A stretch of DNA of 64,000 nucleotides from G032773895 sp965248935 (GCA_965248935.1 OZ252214.1:4898001-4962000), one strand, 5' to 3'; shown: positions 17,253 through 25,280, counted from the first letter of the stretch. Notes: generated by a model not told the origin, from the letters alone. Program-made: numbers and translations.

Positions 17253-17798
17253 TTAGTCATTCAGCTCTGCAATCTGTAAACCTAAATCTAACTCTTCAGC
17301 AAGCTGCCGGCACCACTCATTTAACCGTTGAGCTGTTTGCGCGGATTGTTGGTCTTCATCTATAGCCAAGCCAACAAATGCGCTTTTATCCTCGTTGAGT
17401 GCTTTAGAAGCGTCAAATTCATAACTTTCAACAGGCCAGTAGCCCACCACTTTCGCACCGTTGCCCTTGATCACGTCATGCAACAACCCCATAGCATCAA
17501 GGAAGAAATCCCCATAACCAAACTGATCACCAAGCCCAAAAAAGGCAACGGTTTTATCGGTAAAATCCACTTCAGAAATATCGCCCCAGAACTCCTCCCA
17601 ATCTGATTGGATCTGGCCAAAATCCCAGGTGGGAATACCAAAGATTAAAACGTTATAATCCGCAAAATCCATCTGTGTTGCATCAGCAATATCTTTTACT
17701 TCAACAGTATCCGCTCCAAACCTTTCCTGAATACGGTAGGCAATGCTCTCTGTATTGCCTTCGTCGCTTCCAAAAAATAAGCCTATTTTTGCCACCAA
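17253..17798 (-). CDS. Long-chain flavodoxin
   Basis: A 181-aa FMN-binding electron carrier. The phosphate-binding loop is FFGSDEGNTESIA (residues 8-20). LIFGIPTWDFGQIQSDWEEF is the first aromatic FMN-stacking loop and FFGLGDQFGYGDFFLDAMG the second. The ~20-residue insertion around residues 130-150 places it with long-chain flavodoxins (FldA/FldB). It would replace ferredoxin under iron limitation and serve radical-SAM and reductive enzymes. dgkA follows on the same strand. I cannot separate FldA from FldB by eye. Confidence 0.95.
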   Translation of the reverse strand: MVAKIGLFFGSDEGNTESIAYRIQERFGADTVEVKDIADATQMDFADYNVLIFGIPTWDFGQIQSDWEEFWGDISEVDFTDKTVAFFGLGDQFGYGDFFLDAMGLLHDVIKGNGAKVVGYWPVESYEFDASKALNEDKSAFVGLAIDEDQQSAQTAQRLNEWCRQLAEELDLGLQIAELND

Positions 17799-17831
17799 AA
17801 CCTCTACTCTAGCTGGGTTAACTTTTTGAAC

Positions 17832-17948
17832 CTAGAAACCGCTGTTAAGCGCGAAAAAGATGCGTAAGATATTGATGTGCTTAGTGAAGACTAAAAACCT
17901 GTGATCACCTTATTGGTGATGAGTCATTTTTAATCTTTGCTAGGTGCA
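17832..17948. repeat. ~115-bp hairpin repeat, copy A (upstream of GGDEF gene)
   Basis: Copy A starts CTAGAAACCGCTGTTAAGCG and ends in TTTTTAATCTTTGCTAGGTG; copy B at 19259-19374 is about 80% identical in the same orientation. The second half folds into a long imperfect hairpin with arms AAGACTAAAAA...ATCACC and GGTGAT...TTTTTAATCTT around TTAT. The rest of 17799-18302 shows no gene. Confidence 0.85.
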
Positions 17949-18302
17949 TCAAGAGCTTGCATATACTTTCGTGATGTAACTGCGGTTTCTAGTTGAAGGC
18001 ACGCATTGTCTCAGCTTCTTATCTAAGTTTCCAATATTGCCTCCTGTCAGAGCGGCAATAATTATCCAGCCGCCAAAAAAACAGGCGAAACTCCACCCAT
18101 TTCACCGTCAACAATCCGGCATATAAAGCCAATAACAACCGCCTCCTTAGCTAACCTATTGTTTTTTTTAAAGATTAAAATTGAAAATTAACTGGCACAC
18201 TTCTCGCTTTCCTGTATTTTAAACAGCAAAGATACAATGGCTTTACTGCCAAAACCTAAACAGACTTATTGAAAATGTTGGAATAACAGTTGGGATAACA
18301 AT

Positions 18303-19244
18303 ATGGTGACTCTAGCCGCATCACGCAAAGAATCAGAGCAAAAACAAGCACGAGTAAATGGGTTTCCCGCAGAAAATGAACTTAAAGACCTACAATTCAA
18401 GCTTGCCAACAACCTTCAATCCACATTGGATCTCAACACAGCACTCGAACTGTTTTATGAGAATATGCAAGACGCGATCAAAGTATCTGGCCTCATCTAT
18501 ACCCCGCCAGATGGGAGAACCCCCATTGCCTTAGGCAGACAGTGCCAAAACAAAGCACAATATACTATCGCCTCAACAAAAACCCAACTTGGTACCATCG
18601 TTTTCTCCCGAGGAAAGCGCTTTGCCGAAGCGGAACTCGCTCTATTGGAAATGCTGACCAGCGTACTTTTTTACCCTCTTCGCAATGCCCTCCTTTACAA
18701 AGAAGCTCTGGAAAACTCAATGCGAGATACGCTGACAAAAATTGGCAACCGAGCCGCCATGGAAATGAGCTACGCCAGAGAAATAAAGCTGTCTAAACGC
18801 CACAAACAACCCCTCTCCTTTTTATTGATTGATATAGACCACTTCAAAAAAATTAACGATTCGGTGGGCCATAGAAATGGCGACCGAGTACTGCAAAGCG
18901 TCGCATCTTCCATTCGAGATAGCCTGCGAGAAACGGATCAAATATTCCGCTATGGAGGAGAAGAGTTTGTTGTGCTACTCCACAGCACCGACCAAGAAGC
19001 GGCACACCTCACCGCCGAAAGAATTCGCATGAAAATCGCCATGACGCCAGTAAAAATAGATAAAAAAGAAATCTTCAGCACAATCAGCATAGGAGTCAGT
19101 ATGCTACAGGAAGACGATACCACTGAAACCCTATTTGAGCGAGCCGATTGCGCACTCTATACCGCAAAAGATATGGGAAGAAACCGGGTAGTATGTGCCG
19201 AAGCCAATTCGAATAATCAATTTAGTCGCTCAATGGCAAAGTAG
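18303..19244 (+). CDS. GGDEF diguanylate cyclase
   Basis: A 313-aa cytoplasmic enzyme that makes cyclic di-GMP from two GTP. Residues 25-145 form a GAF-like sensor region (LALLEMLTSVLFYPLRNAL at its end). The GGDEF domain spans about 150-305: DTLTKIGNRAAMEM, FLLIDIDHFKKINDSVGHR and the active-site motif RYGGEEF (GGEEF at 218-222). An RETD sequence five residues before the motif is the RxxD inhibitory site for product feedback. ISIGVSMLQE and ALYTAKDMGRNRV complete the domain. There are no membrane segments. The gene stands alone between two copies of the ~115-bp repeat. Confidence 0.94.
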   Translation: MVTLAASRKESEQKQARVNGFPAENELKDLQFKLANNLQSTLDLNTALELFYENMQDAIKVSGLIYTPPDGRTPIALGRQCQNKAQYTIASTKTQLGTIVFSRGKRFAEAELALLEMLTSVLFYPLRNALLYKEALENSMRDTLTKIGNRAAMEMSYAREIKLSKRHKQPLSFLLIDIDHFKKINDSVGHRNGDRVLQSVASSIRDSLRETDQIFRYGGEEFVVLLHSTDQEAAHLTAERIRMKIAMTPVKIDKKEIFSTISIGVSMLQEDDTTETLFERADCALYTAKDMGRNRVVCAEANSNNQFSRSMAK

Positions 19245-19258
19245 AAAGTAGGATAGCT

Positions 19259-19374
19259 CTAGAAACGGCAGTTAAGCGCGAAAAAGATGTGTAAGATATG
19301 ATGTGCTGAGTGAAGGTTAAAAGCCTGTGGTCATCTTATGGGTGATGAGTCGTTTTTAATCTTTACCAAGTGTC
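19259..19374. repeat. ~115-bp hairpin repeat, copy B (downstream of GGDEF gene)
   Basis: Starts CTAGAAACGGCAGTTAAGCG and runs through AGATATGATGTGCTGAGTG to TTTTTAATCTTTACCAAGTG. Same orientation as copy A. It begins 14 bases after the GGDEF stop, and its hairpin half may act as the terminator. The following 19375-19630 is AT-rich with no gene I can support. Confidence 0.85.
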
Positions 19375-19633
19375 TATAGAAGATACAAAAAATAACCGCC
19401 TACTCGGCCCCGAAAACAACCGACGAGCTTACTCCAAAAAAATAGCGCTCTTCCTTTTTTGTTGTAGTAAATGTGAAGCTCTTTACTGTGTATTCGCTCG
19501 AACAACCTTTTTAATATGCCAGCTTTTCTTGCCTATAAAGAGGTGCTTGTAATTCTAGACCCATTCCATAAATCTACATGGTCGCCTGATCTATTTCTGA
19601 AATTCTCTTTTTTCCGTTAACCGTTCTGTGCAT

Positions 19634-19663
19634 AAAAAAAGCCCGTACCTTGCAGTACGAGCT
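19634..19663 (-). terminator. Terminator originally belonging to tRNA-Asp transcript
   Basis: On the minus strand AGCTCGTAC-TGCAAG-GTACGGGCT forms a 9-bp stem followed by seven T. It lies 10 bases past the partial tRNA-Asp 3' end at 19674, so before the island inserted it would have directly followed the complete tRNA. Confidence 0.8.
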
Positions 19664-19670
19664 TTTCTGT

Positions 19671-19700
19671 ATATGGCGACCCGGAAGGGGCTTGAACCCT
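19671..19700 (-). repeat. Island attachment repeat: 3' end of tRNA-Asp duplicated
   Basis: ATATGGCGACCCGGAAGG and the following 12 bases repeat positions 23351-23380 with a single change (29/30). In the intact gene this is the CCA end, the acceptor 3' strand and part of the T arm of tRNA-Asp. A 3' tRNA fragment at the far end of a gene block is the signature of site-specific integration into a tRNA gene. Confidence 0.88.
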
Positions 19701-19829
19701 TTCAGTAAGGCTCTTTCGGATACCCGTCTTTACCCCTTAACAAAATCACAACTTAGCGCCCTTCAAGAATCGCAAAATACTCACTGACACCCTTTATAGC
19801 GGGTTAGTTTGACACCCTTTTCAAATTTG

Positions 19830-20423
19830 CTATTTTTGAAACAGTGCCATTCCATCCGTACCTTTTGGTATCAAAAGAGCTTGGGTATCTACTTCATCGT
19901 GTTCGATCTCAATAACAGCTAGATATCCGTCTCTCAGATTTAGGTTTCTAAATGTTATGAAATAAGGGCTCAATTCTTGGAAGTTACCAACACGGTCAGT
20001 CAGATATTTATACATAGCTCTGGAAGGTAGTATGAGAATTCCACCCACTAGCACTCTTTCAAGCATACCAAGTACCATTTTATTTACTGCTCGGTGTGAA
20101 GAGGAAATGTTACCTGTTTCCCACTCGAGAGCGAAGATTCTATTTCCGCCAACAGGTTTGACCGCATCTAGCGGGCCTGGCCTTATATCAGAAGATATTT
20201 GAAGCCTCTTTTCTAACTCCCAACCGTTGTTTTTCAGATGATTCATACACGCAGTCTTTATAGGTTTCACTCCGTTTCCTTTCTGCGTCGGATTTATAGA
20301 AAACTTTTGACTGCCTAATGGCCACACCATTTTAGAAATAGCAGTTTCAACTTGTTTGACTATCTGGTCCCGCTCGGGAAGTCCACCTCTATTAACTAAT
20401 ACCTCATGCCTTAGAACTTTCAT
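19830..20423 (-). CDS. BamHI-family type II restriction endonuclease
   Basis: A 197-aa enzyme clearly related to BamHI. Shared blocks include WPLGSQKFSINPTQKGNGV near residue 35, GPLDAVK, LEWETGNISSSHRAVNKMVL, the segment MYKYLTDRVGNFQELSPYF and the ending LLIPKGTDGMALF. The catalytic set Asp86, Glu100 and Glu102 reproduces the BamHI arrangement Asp94/Glu111/Glu113 (D...E-x-E of the PD-(D/E)XK fold). By homology it should cut a GGATCC-like palindrome, although specificity is not proven by fold. Its start overlaps the controller gene by 20 bases, so C and R are co-expressed. It is slightly shorter than BamHI (213 aa), mostly at the N-terminus. Confidence 0.93.
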   Translation of the reverse strand: MKVLRHEVLVNRGGLPERDQIVKQVETAISKMVWPLGSQKFSINPTQKGNGVKPIKTACMNHLKNNGWELEKRLQISSDIRPGPLDAVKPVGGNRIFALEWETGNISSSHRAVNKMVLGMLERVLVGGILILPSRAMYKYLTDRVGNFQELSPYFITFRNLNLRDGYLAVIEIEHDEVDTQALLIPKGTDGMALFQK

Positions 20424-20673
20424 CCATCATCTCCGTTGTCTTTTGTATGAGTTCGTGTGCTGGGATTTCGAGAGACGCGGAAATACTAAGAATCGAGGTC
20501 AAAGAAGGTTGCCTTTGGCCTCGTTCAAGCATGGAAATAAAAGTCCTATCTAAGTTGCAACTTAGCGCTAGTTGCTCCTGGCTGATTCCTTTATTTGACC
20601 TAGCGGCTTTTAGAATTATGCCGAATGCTTCTTCTGGCTTCATTGCATCACCTCGCTGGCCTGAATTCTGCAT
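20404..20673 (-). CDS. Restriction-modification controller (C) protein, XRE type
   Basis: An 89-aa (or 79-aa from Met11) helix-turn-helix protein. The core FGIILKAARSNKGISQEQLA followed by SCNLDRTFISMLERGQRQPS is the classical five-helix XRE/C-protein domain. C proteins delay the endonuclease until the host DNA is methylated, by binding C-boxes and autoactivating the C-R transcript. The gene overlaps the endonuclease start by 20 bases, and C-box-like palindromes lie at 20682-20705 directly upstream. Because those boxes are so close, I favour the internal start MKPEEAF at 20643, which gives the usual C-protein length and leaves room for a promoter. Confidence 0.88.
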   Translation of the reverse strand: MQNSGQRGDAMKPEEAFGIILKAARSNKGISQEQLALSCNLDRTFISMLERGQRQPSLTSILSISASLEIPAHELIQKTTEMMDESSKA

Positions 20674-20681
20674 TGGGCGTA

Positions 20682-20705
20682 GGCTATGGTCGACGGACTA
20701 TAGTC
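20682..20705. promoter_or_regulatory. C-box operators between C-R and M genes
   Basis: A perfect palindrome GACTATAGTC at 20696-20705 and a related GGCTATGGTC at 20682-20691, centres 14 bases apart, lie in the 90-base divergent gap. The sequence GACTATAGTC is the known core of C-protein operators such as that of C.PvuII. Occupation would control the C-R promoter (leftward) and could affect the methyltransferase promoter (rightward). Confidence 0.8.
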
Positions 20706-20763
20706 TACAAAGCACGTTTAGTTGCTGGTATACTCCGGCAATTGAATAAGAGACTAGTTTTTC

Positions 20764-21951
20764 ATGGGTTATTCTGATCAATTTTTCAACGCGATAAGTG
20801 TCCTGGCTGGTAGAGGTGGTAATTTAACCCGGTTTGCCAAGGACTCGAATATTCCCGTTGAGCGATTAAAATACTATAACCAAAATAACATCTTCCCCTC
20901 CGGTAAAGATTTAAAAATGGTCTTAAAAGTGGCTAAGGTTTCTGAGCTTTCACTTAAACTTAAAATGGGAAGGTTAGACAAAGATGTCTTGGAGGCAATT
21001 CAAGAACATGCTGACGCGCTGGAACCCATTCTGGCGGATCATTTAAAGACCGTAGAGTCTCCACAGATTGAGTGTTCACTAAAATTCAAAACTAAGCTTG
21101 GAAAATTATATCAAGGTGATTGTTACGAATTACTCAAGTCGATGAAGAGTGATTCTGTTGATCTAGTTTTTGCCGACCCACCTTTCAATTTGTCTAAGTT
21201 ATACCCAAGCGAAATAGACGACAGTTTAAAGACCGAGAAATATGTGCATTGGTGTCAAGAGTGGCTCTTTGAATGTATAAGGGTACTCAAACCAGGTGGA
21301 GCCATTTTTATTTGGAATCTACCCAAATGGAATGCCGCATTGACAAACTTTCTAGAATCCTACTTAACATTTCGACACTGGATTGGCGTGGATATTAAGT
21401 ACAGTTTGCCCATTCAAGGTAGGCTATATCCGTCTCACTACTCTCTCTTGTATTACACCAAAGGAGATAAGCCCAAGACCTTTCACCCTGACCGCTTACC
21501 GATGCAGGTGTGTCCAAAGTGCTATGGAGACATAAAAAGCTACGGTGGTTATAAGAATAAAATGAACCCTTTAGGGGTAAACATAAGTGATATCTGGACA
21601 GATATCCCCCCAGTTCGACATGCAAAATATAAACGCAGAAAAGGATCTAACGAGTTATCCCTAAAGCTATTGGATAGAGTTATAGAGATGGCTTCAGACA
21701 AAGGAGATCTTATTTTTGATCCATTTGGCGGCTCTGGAACCACGTATATGGCTGCCGAGTTGAAGAAAAGAAAATGGATAGGTTGTGAAATTGGGCCGCT
21801 CGACGTGATTACCGAACGGTTTAAGCTTATAGAAACCGAAAAAGAAATTTTGGAAGGTTACAGAAAGCAGTTAAATTCACTATTCCCTGACGATATAAAA
21901 CTCAACAGGGAAAAGCGCGGAATTTGGACTTGCGAATCCGTGAATAGTTGA
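20764..21951 (+). CDS. Beta-class DNA methyltransferase with N-terminal helix-turn-helix
   Basis: A 395-aa modification enzyme of the restriction system. Motif IV, VFADPPFNLS (Asp138), comes before motif I, FDPFGGSGTTYMAAEL (319-334), and the target-recognition region lies between them, the order of beta-class amino-methyltransferases. The DPPF form is the one usual for adenine-N6 enzymes, whereas cytosine-N4 enzymes usually have SPP[YF]. Residues 1-105 are an extra domain (LTRFAKDSNIPVERLKYYNQ) that looks like a helix-turn-helix and could autoregulate transcription. A four-cysteine-like pair CPKCYGD near residue 243 is a possible zinc knuckle half. It is divergent from C and R. Confidence 0.92.
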   Translation: MGYSDQFFNAISVLAGRGGNLTRFAKDSNIPVERLKYYNQNNIFPSGKDLKMVLKVAKVSELSLKLKMGRLDKDVLEAIQEHADALEPILADHLKTVESPQIECSLKFKTKLGKLYQGDCYELLKSMKSDSVDLVFADPPFNLSKLYPSEIDDSLKTEKYVHWCQEWLFECIRVLKPGGAIFIWNLPKWNAALTNFLESYLTFRHWIGVDIKYSLPIQGRLYPSHYSLLYYTKGDKPKTFHPDRLPMQVCPKCYGDIKSYGGYKNKMNPLGVNISDIWTDIPPVRHAKYKRRKGSNELSLKLLDRVIEMASDKGDLIFDPFGGSGTTYMAAELKKRKWIGCEIGPLDVITERFKLIETEKEILEGYRKQLNSLFPDDIKLNREKRGIWTCESVNS

Positions 21952-22169
21952 CCAGAACAGCCATCCACAGCCTAGCCCCTACACGGAAGCCATCGACTCA
22001 ACGATCCCCCACAAAAACCTAGAAATGTTTTTTCTCGACTTTGAGGAAGAAGTCTACAATCGTACCCTATGTGACGTTATAAAGAGTTTTTTCTGTTTGC
22101 GACAGAACCATAAATCGCGCATAAGTAAGGCAAAGAAGCGTCGTAAATGATTCAGGGGCAAACCTATAT

Positions 22170-22421
22170 TTATTCATTGCCCGTTTTTCGTGTTTTTACC
22201 CATTCATCCCAAGCGGGCTCGATAAGCTCACATGGCGAGAGTTCAAGGGCGTATGCGAGGCTAAAAATCACTGGTAACGAGGGCTTACACTGTAGCCCTT
22301 TCTCCAATGATTTGATGTAAGTCTCGGAGACGCCAGAGTCGTGAGATAACTTCTCTATAGTAATTTCAGCGATGCGGCGCTCTCTTCGCAACTTTAAGCC
22401 AAATTGTTTCATTGTACCCAC
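22170..22421 (-). CDS. XRE-family transcriptional regulator
   Basis: An 83-aa helix-turn-helix protein: FGLKLRRERRIAEITIEKLS, then HDSGVSETYIKSLEKGLQCK and a C-terminal LSPCELIEPAWDEWV. The true start may be Met4 (MKQFGL). It differs in sequence from the C protein and lies on its own, so a second regulator of the island is the simplest reading. The preceding gap 21952-22169 shows no gene. Confidence 0.85.
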   Translation of the reverse strand: MGTMKQFGLKLRRERRIAEITIEKLSHDSGVSETYIKSLEKGLQCKPSLPVIFSLAYALELSPCELIEPAWDEWVKTRKTGNE

Positions 22422-22667
22422 CTACTAAATCTGGTGAGCAAGTGTCTATGTATGCTCTACATTCTTGAAGGCACATCTACTACTTTTTTAGTCGCAACTG
22501 TGACTAAAAAATACTTGATTAAGATGTATTTATATATAACAGTATTACCGCACAAGAATAGCTGCACACAAGATGTTATATGCGCCACAATAAGATACAG
22601 GGCGAAATTATATTCTGGAGCTGTGCTTGGATTGCAAAATAAAGGAAACTAATAGGAGAAAAAGGTA

Positions 22668-23045
22668 ATGCCAGATAGCAACCTCGTTGAAATCAATAAA
22701 GAAGACCTTATTAGTGAATGTCAAAGAAACGACGAAGTAGCGACCGATTGGTTAAGTCGTCTAAAAGACGCGCTCACGGCTGACCAGCCAGTCAAAAGAT
22801 TAGCAGCGCTCTTATGGGATATTCATTACGAAGGCTTTGAAGAAGGCTACAACACAATGGGACACGATATACTGAAAAGCCCTACAGGAAAAAGTGACGA
22901 AGAAATAGAAAACCTCCAGTTTGATGAATACGATATTGATACAGAAGTCGGGCCGATTTTAGGAAAATTAATGGCACTCCGCACGAGAAAAGCCCCAGAC
23001 AAAGAAAAAATACAAATGTTCTCAACTGATGCCAGCCAGCATTAA
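22668..23045 (+). CDS. Hypothetical island protein
   Basis: A 125-aa acidic, helical, soluble protein (MPDSNLVEINKEDLISECQR; RLAALLWDIHYEGFEEGYNT; DEYDIDTEVGPILGKLMALR). A good ribosome binding site (AGGAGAAAAAGG) precedes the ATG. I do not recognise a family. The stop overlaps a second small gene, and both end at a clear terminator, so they form an operon inside the tRNA-Asp island. A role linked to the restriction system or to island maintenance is possible but unproven. Confidence 0.6.
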   Translation: MPDSNLVEINKEDLISECQRNDEVATDWLSRLKDALTADQPVKRLAALLWDIHYEGFEEGYNTMGHDILKSPTGKSDEEIENLQFDEYDIDTEVGPILGKLMALRTRKAPDKEKIQMFSTDASQH

Positions 23046-23199
23046 AGAGGATAAAAAGTGCAAAGTGCCAGACATATCGGAGCATCTTGGGCGTCTATTC
23101 CTAAACGAAGTGGTGTATAAATCACTTAAAAAAATGGTAATAGATGATGGTGAGTTTTTACCCGTTATATACCGTGGGAAAATTTGCTGGAATCACTAA
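23029..23199 (+). CDS. Small hypothetical protein overlapping previous gene
   Basis: A 56-residue frame starting at an ATG 17 bases before the end of the 125-aa gene, in another frame: MPASIKEDKKCKVPDISEHL, then GRLFLNEVVYKSLKKMVIDD and a short end with VIYRGKICWNH. The stop falls in the left arm of the terminator hairpin, so no other gene can fit. The overlap, the position directly before a terminator and the sensible composition (one amphipathic helix, aromatic C-terminus) support coding. The function is unknown. Confidence 0.5.
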   Translation: MPASIKEDKKCKVPDISEHLGRLFLNEVVYKSLKKMVIDDGEFLPVIYRGKICWNH

Positions 23200-23222
23200 C
23201 CCGGCCTTTGCTGGGTTTTTTT
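23198..23222 (+). terminator. Rho-independent terminator of the two small island genes
   Basis: AACCCGG-CCTTTG-CTGGGTT forms a 7-bp stem (one G-T pair) followed by TTTTT. It begins at the stop codon of the 56-aa gene. Confidence 0.8.
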
Positions 23223-23350
23223 GTGTTTGTAGGGTTGTCCAAAAGGAGTCCAATTTAATGAGGGATAAAGAGAAATAAAGGGGAACCTGTCATTCCCCTG
23301 AATTCGTAACTCATTGATTTTGTTGATAAAGAGTAACAATGAGTTACTAG

Positions 23351-23380
23351 ATATGGCGACCCGGAAGGGACTTGAACCCT
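23351..23380 (-). repeat. Island attachment repeat inside tRNA-Asp
   Basis: The tRNA-side copy of the 30-bp direct repeat (29/30 with 19671-19700). Together the two copies delimit a 3.7-kb island. Confidence 0.88.
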
Positions 23381-23430
23381 CGACCTCCGGCGTGACAGGC
23401 CGGCATTCTAACCAACTGAACTACCGGGCC
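23354..23430 (-). tRNA. tRNA-Asp (GUC)
   Basis: A 77-nt cloverleaf on the minus strand. It has acceptor strands GGCCCGG / CCGGGTC (one G-U), D arm AGTTCAGTTGGTTAGAA, anticodon loop CTGTCAC with anticodon GTC, T arm GAGGG-TTCAAGT-CCCTT, discriminator G and an encoded CCA. It lies 29 bases downstream of tRNA-Val in the same direction. The island is inserted directly after its 3' end, leaving the gene intact. Confidence 0.97.
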
Positions 23431-23459
23431 GCAGTAGTCGTCACAACATTCCAAAAACT

Positions 23460-23535
23460 TGGTGGGTGGTACAGGGGTCGAACCTGTGACCTACGGCTTG
23501 TAAGGCCGTCGCTCTCCCAACTGAGCTAACCACCC
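23460..23535 (-). tRNA. tRNA-Val (UAC)
   Basis: A 76-nt cloverleaf with acceptor GGGTGGT / ACCACCC, D arm TAGCTCAGTTGGGAGAGC, anticodon stem ACGGC / GCCGT around CTTACAA (anticodon TAC), T arm with GGTTCGACCCC, discriminator A and an encoded CCA. A U34 valine tRNA of this type is a cmo5U substrate of the CmoA/CmoB pathway found earlier in the window. Confidence 0.97.
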
Positions 23536-23682
23536 GCTTGCGAAGAGGGGCGCATTCTACCGAAAACCGCCGTTATGTCAAACATTTATCGTCCTTTCTG
23601 GCGCAATAATTTGTTTGCATCTAGCCGTTTTTAATACACAGGGATACACTAGGGGCCTTCGCCTAAACTATGGAAGCCTACG

Positions 23683-25209
23683 GTGATTCAAAAACGCTTT
23701 TACGGCTCGACCCTGCCCAAAAAACCGGCACTTACTTTCTCCGGTGCCCTCCTCTGCACCGCATTTCCATCTCATTGCTACAGTGCAACCGAACTTATCA
23801 ACGAAGATATGGCTTACACGCTGCTCGTATGCACCCTTATGCTTATCGCATTGCAAGCCGGAATTATTATGTTAATTTCCAATCGGAACGCGGCATTCAG
23901 AAAAAGCAGGCAAAGTAAAAAAATAAAACACCCCCCAGCTCAACTAGCAAAAACCAAACAACAGCTTTATCGAGAAATAGCCCGTCACGAAGCAACCGAG
24001 GAACTTCTTAGAGAAACTCAGGAATACATGCAATGCATTGTCAACTCTATGCCTTTTATGCTTATGGGCGTTACGCCCAATGGCGATGTCACCCATTGGA
24101 ATAGCCATGCAGAGACACAAACCGGCCTGCCAGCAGAGCAAGCTTTGGGAGCCCATATCAACCATGTATATTCAAATTTGCCCATCGATATGGAAACCAT
24201 TGAATCCATTATTGAAAGCGGTCAACCTTACCGAAGGGAAAATATCCAACACGGGCAAGCCTCAGACTCACAGTTTACCGATATTACCATCTACCCTCTT
24301 GTTGCCCCCGATATAGCTGGGGCGGTCATCCTCGTGATGGACGTTACCAAGCGGGTTCGCTTGGAAAATATGATGATACAAAATGAAAAAATGCTGAGCC
24401 TCGGTGAATTGGCCGCAGGTTTGGCCCACGAAATTAATAACCCTTTAGCTGGAGTATTAAACAATGTTCAAAATATACTGCGCAGAACCTCTCCTAACCT
24501 TGCCGCCAACAATACTACAGCGCAAGAACTCAATATAAATATCGAAACAGTACACCGCTATCTAGAAAACAGAGGCATTATAGGGTTTTTGGAAAAAATT
24601 CGAGAAGCAGGTGAACGTGCAGCGAAAATCGTGGCGAATATGCTCGAATTTTCTAGTAATAGTAACCAAAACCACGCTCCCACCAATATGGAAGAATTAA
24701 TCGAACACTCATTACAACTCGCAAAAAATAACTTTGAACTGGATACACCCGAGGGCGTTGAAATTCCGAAGCTCAGTTTAAATATTGAAAGTAACCTTCC
24801 CCATATCTTGTGCAACTCAAGTGAAATTCAGCAGGTACTATTAAACCTATTTAGCAATGCCGCTCAATCTTTTCAGTCCAGTGAATATGGAGTCCCCTTA
24901 GAACCAGAAATCACATGCCGTTTAAAAAGCTCTCAAACCCATCTTATAATTGAAATATCCGACAATGGCCCTGGAATCATAGCCGATGTTCAAAAACATA
25001 TTTTTGAACCCTTTTACACCACTAAAGATGTAGGCAAAGGAACCGGGCTTGGACTATCCGTTTCATATTTTATTGTTACCGAACACCACAAAGGGTCTAT
25101 TGTTGTGGAATCTGAACCCGGCCAAGGAACCTTATTTAGAATATTATTACCGCTAAACCTTGTACCCAAACCGCTACAAACACCTTATCGGCAAGAAGAG
25201 ACAGTATAA
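23683..25209 (+). CDS. Membrane-associated PAS histidine kinase
   Basis: A 508-aa sensor kinase starting at GTG. One membrane helix lies at about residues 43-67 (MAYTLLVCTLMLIALQAGII), followed by a short coiled coil (LAKTKQQLYREIARHEATEE). A PAS domain spans about 110-225 (YMQCIVNSMPFMLMGVTPNG; VILVMDVTKRVR). The HisKA part has the H-box GELAAGLAHEINNPLAGVLN with His249. The ATPase domain shows LNLFSNAAQSF (N), ISDNGPGI (G1), EPFYTTKDVGKGTGLGLSVS (F and G2). The NtrB/DctB-like HEINNPL box fits kinases that phosphorylate sigma-54 activators. No response regulator is adjacent, so it is an orphan here. Confidence 0.9.
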   Translation: MIQKRFYGSTLPKKPALTFSGALLCTAFPSHCYSATELINEDMAYTLLVCTLMLIALQAGIIMLISNRNAAFRKSRQSKKIKHPPAQLAKTKQQLYREIARHEATEELLRETQEYMQCIVNSMPFMLMGVTPNGDVTHWNSHAETQTGLPAEQALGAHINHVYSNLPIDMETIESIIESGQPYRRENIQHGQASDSQFTDITIYPLVAPDIAGAVILVMDVTKRVRLENMMIQNEKMLSLGELAAGLAHEINNPLAGVLNNVQNILRRTSPNLAANNTTAQELNINIETVHRYLENRGIIGFLEKIREAGERAAKIVANMLEFSSNSNQNHAPTNMEELIEHSLQLAKNNFELDTPEGVEIPKLSLNIESNLPHILCNSSEIQQVLLNLFSNAAQSFQSSEYGVPLEPEITCRLKSSQTHLIIEISDNGPGIIADVQKHIFEPFYTTKDVGKGTGLGLSVSYFIVTEHHKGSIVVESEPGQGTLFRILLPLNLVPKPLQTPYRQEETV

Positions 25210-25280
25210 GCTAGAGTGCCAACTAAGTATCAAAATGAAGCCGGGGCCTATATAAAAAACAAACCGGCCCCTAAAAAACA

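Noticed and set aside
17253..17798. Flavodoxin as part of the NRPS or injection-system pathways
   Set aside because: It is 9 kb or more from either and sits with the housekeeping gene dgkA, so there is no link.
23314..23529. 71-codon open frame on the plus strand
   Set aside because: It lies across the antisense strands of tRNA-Asp and tRNA-Val, which explain the sequence fully.
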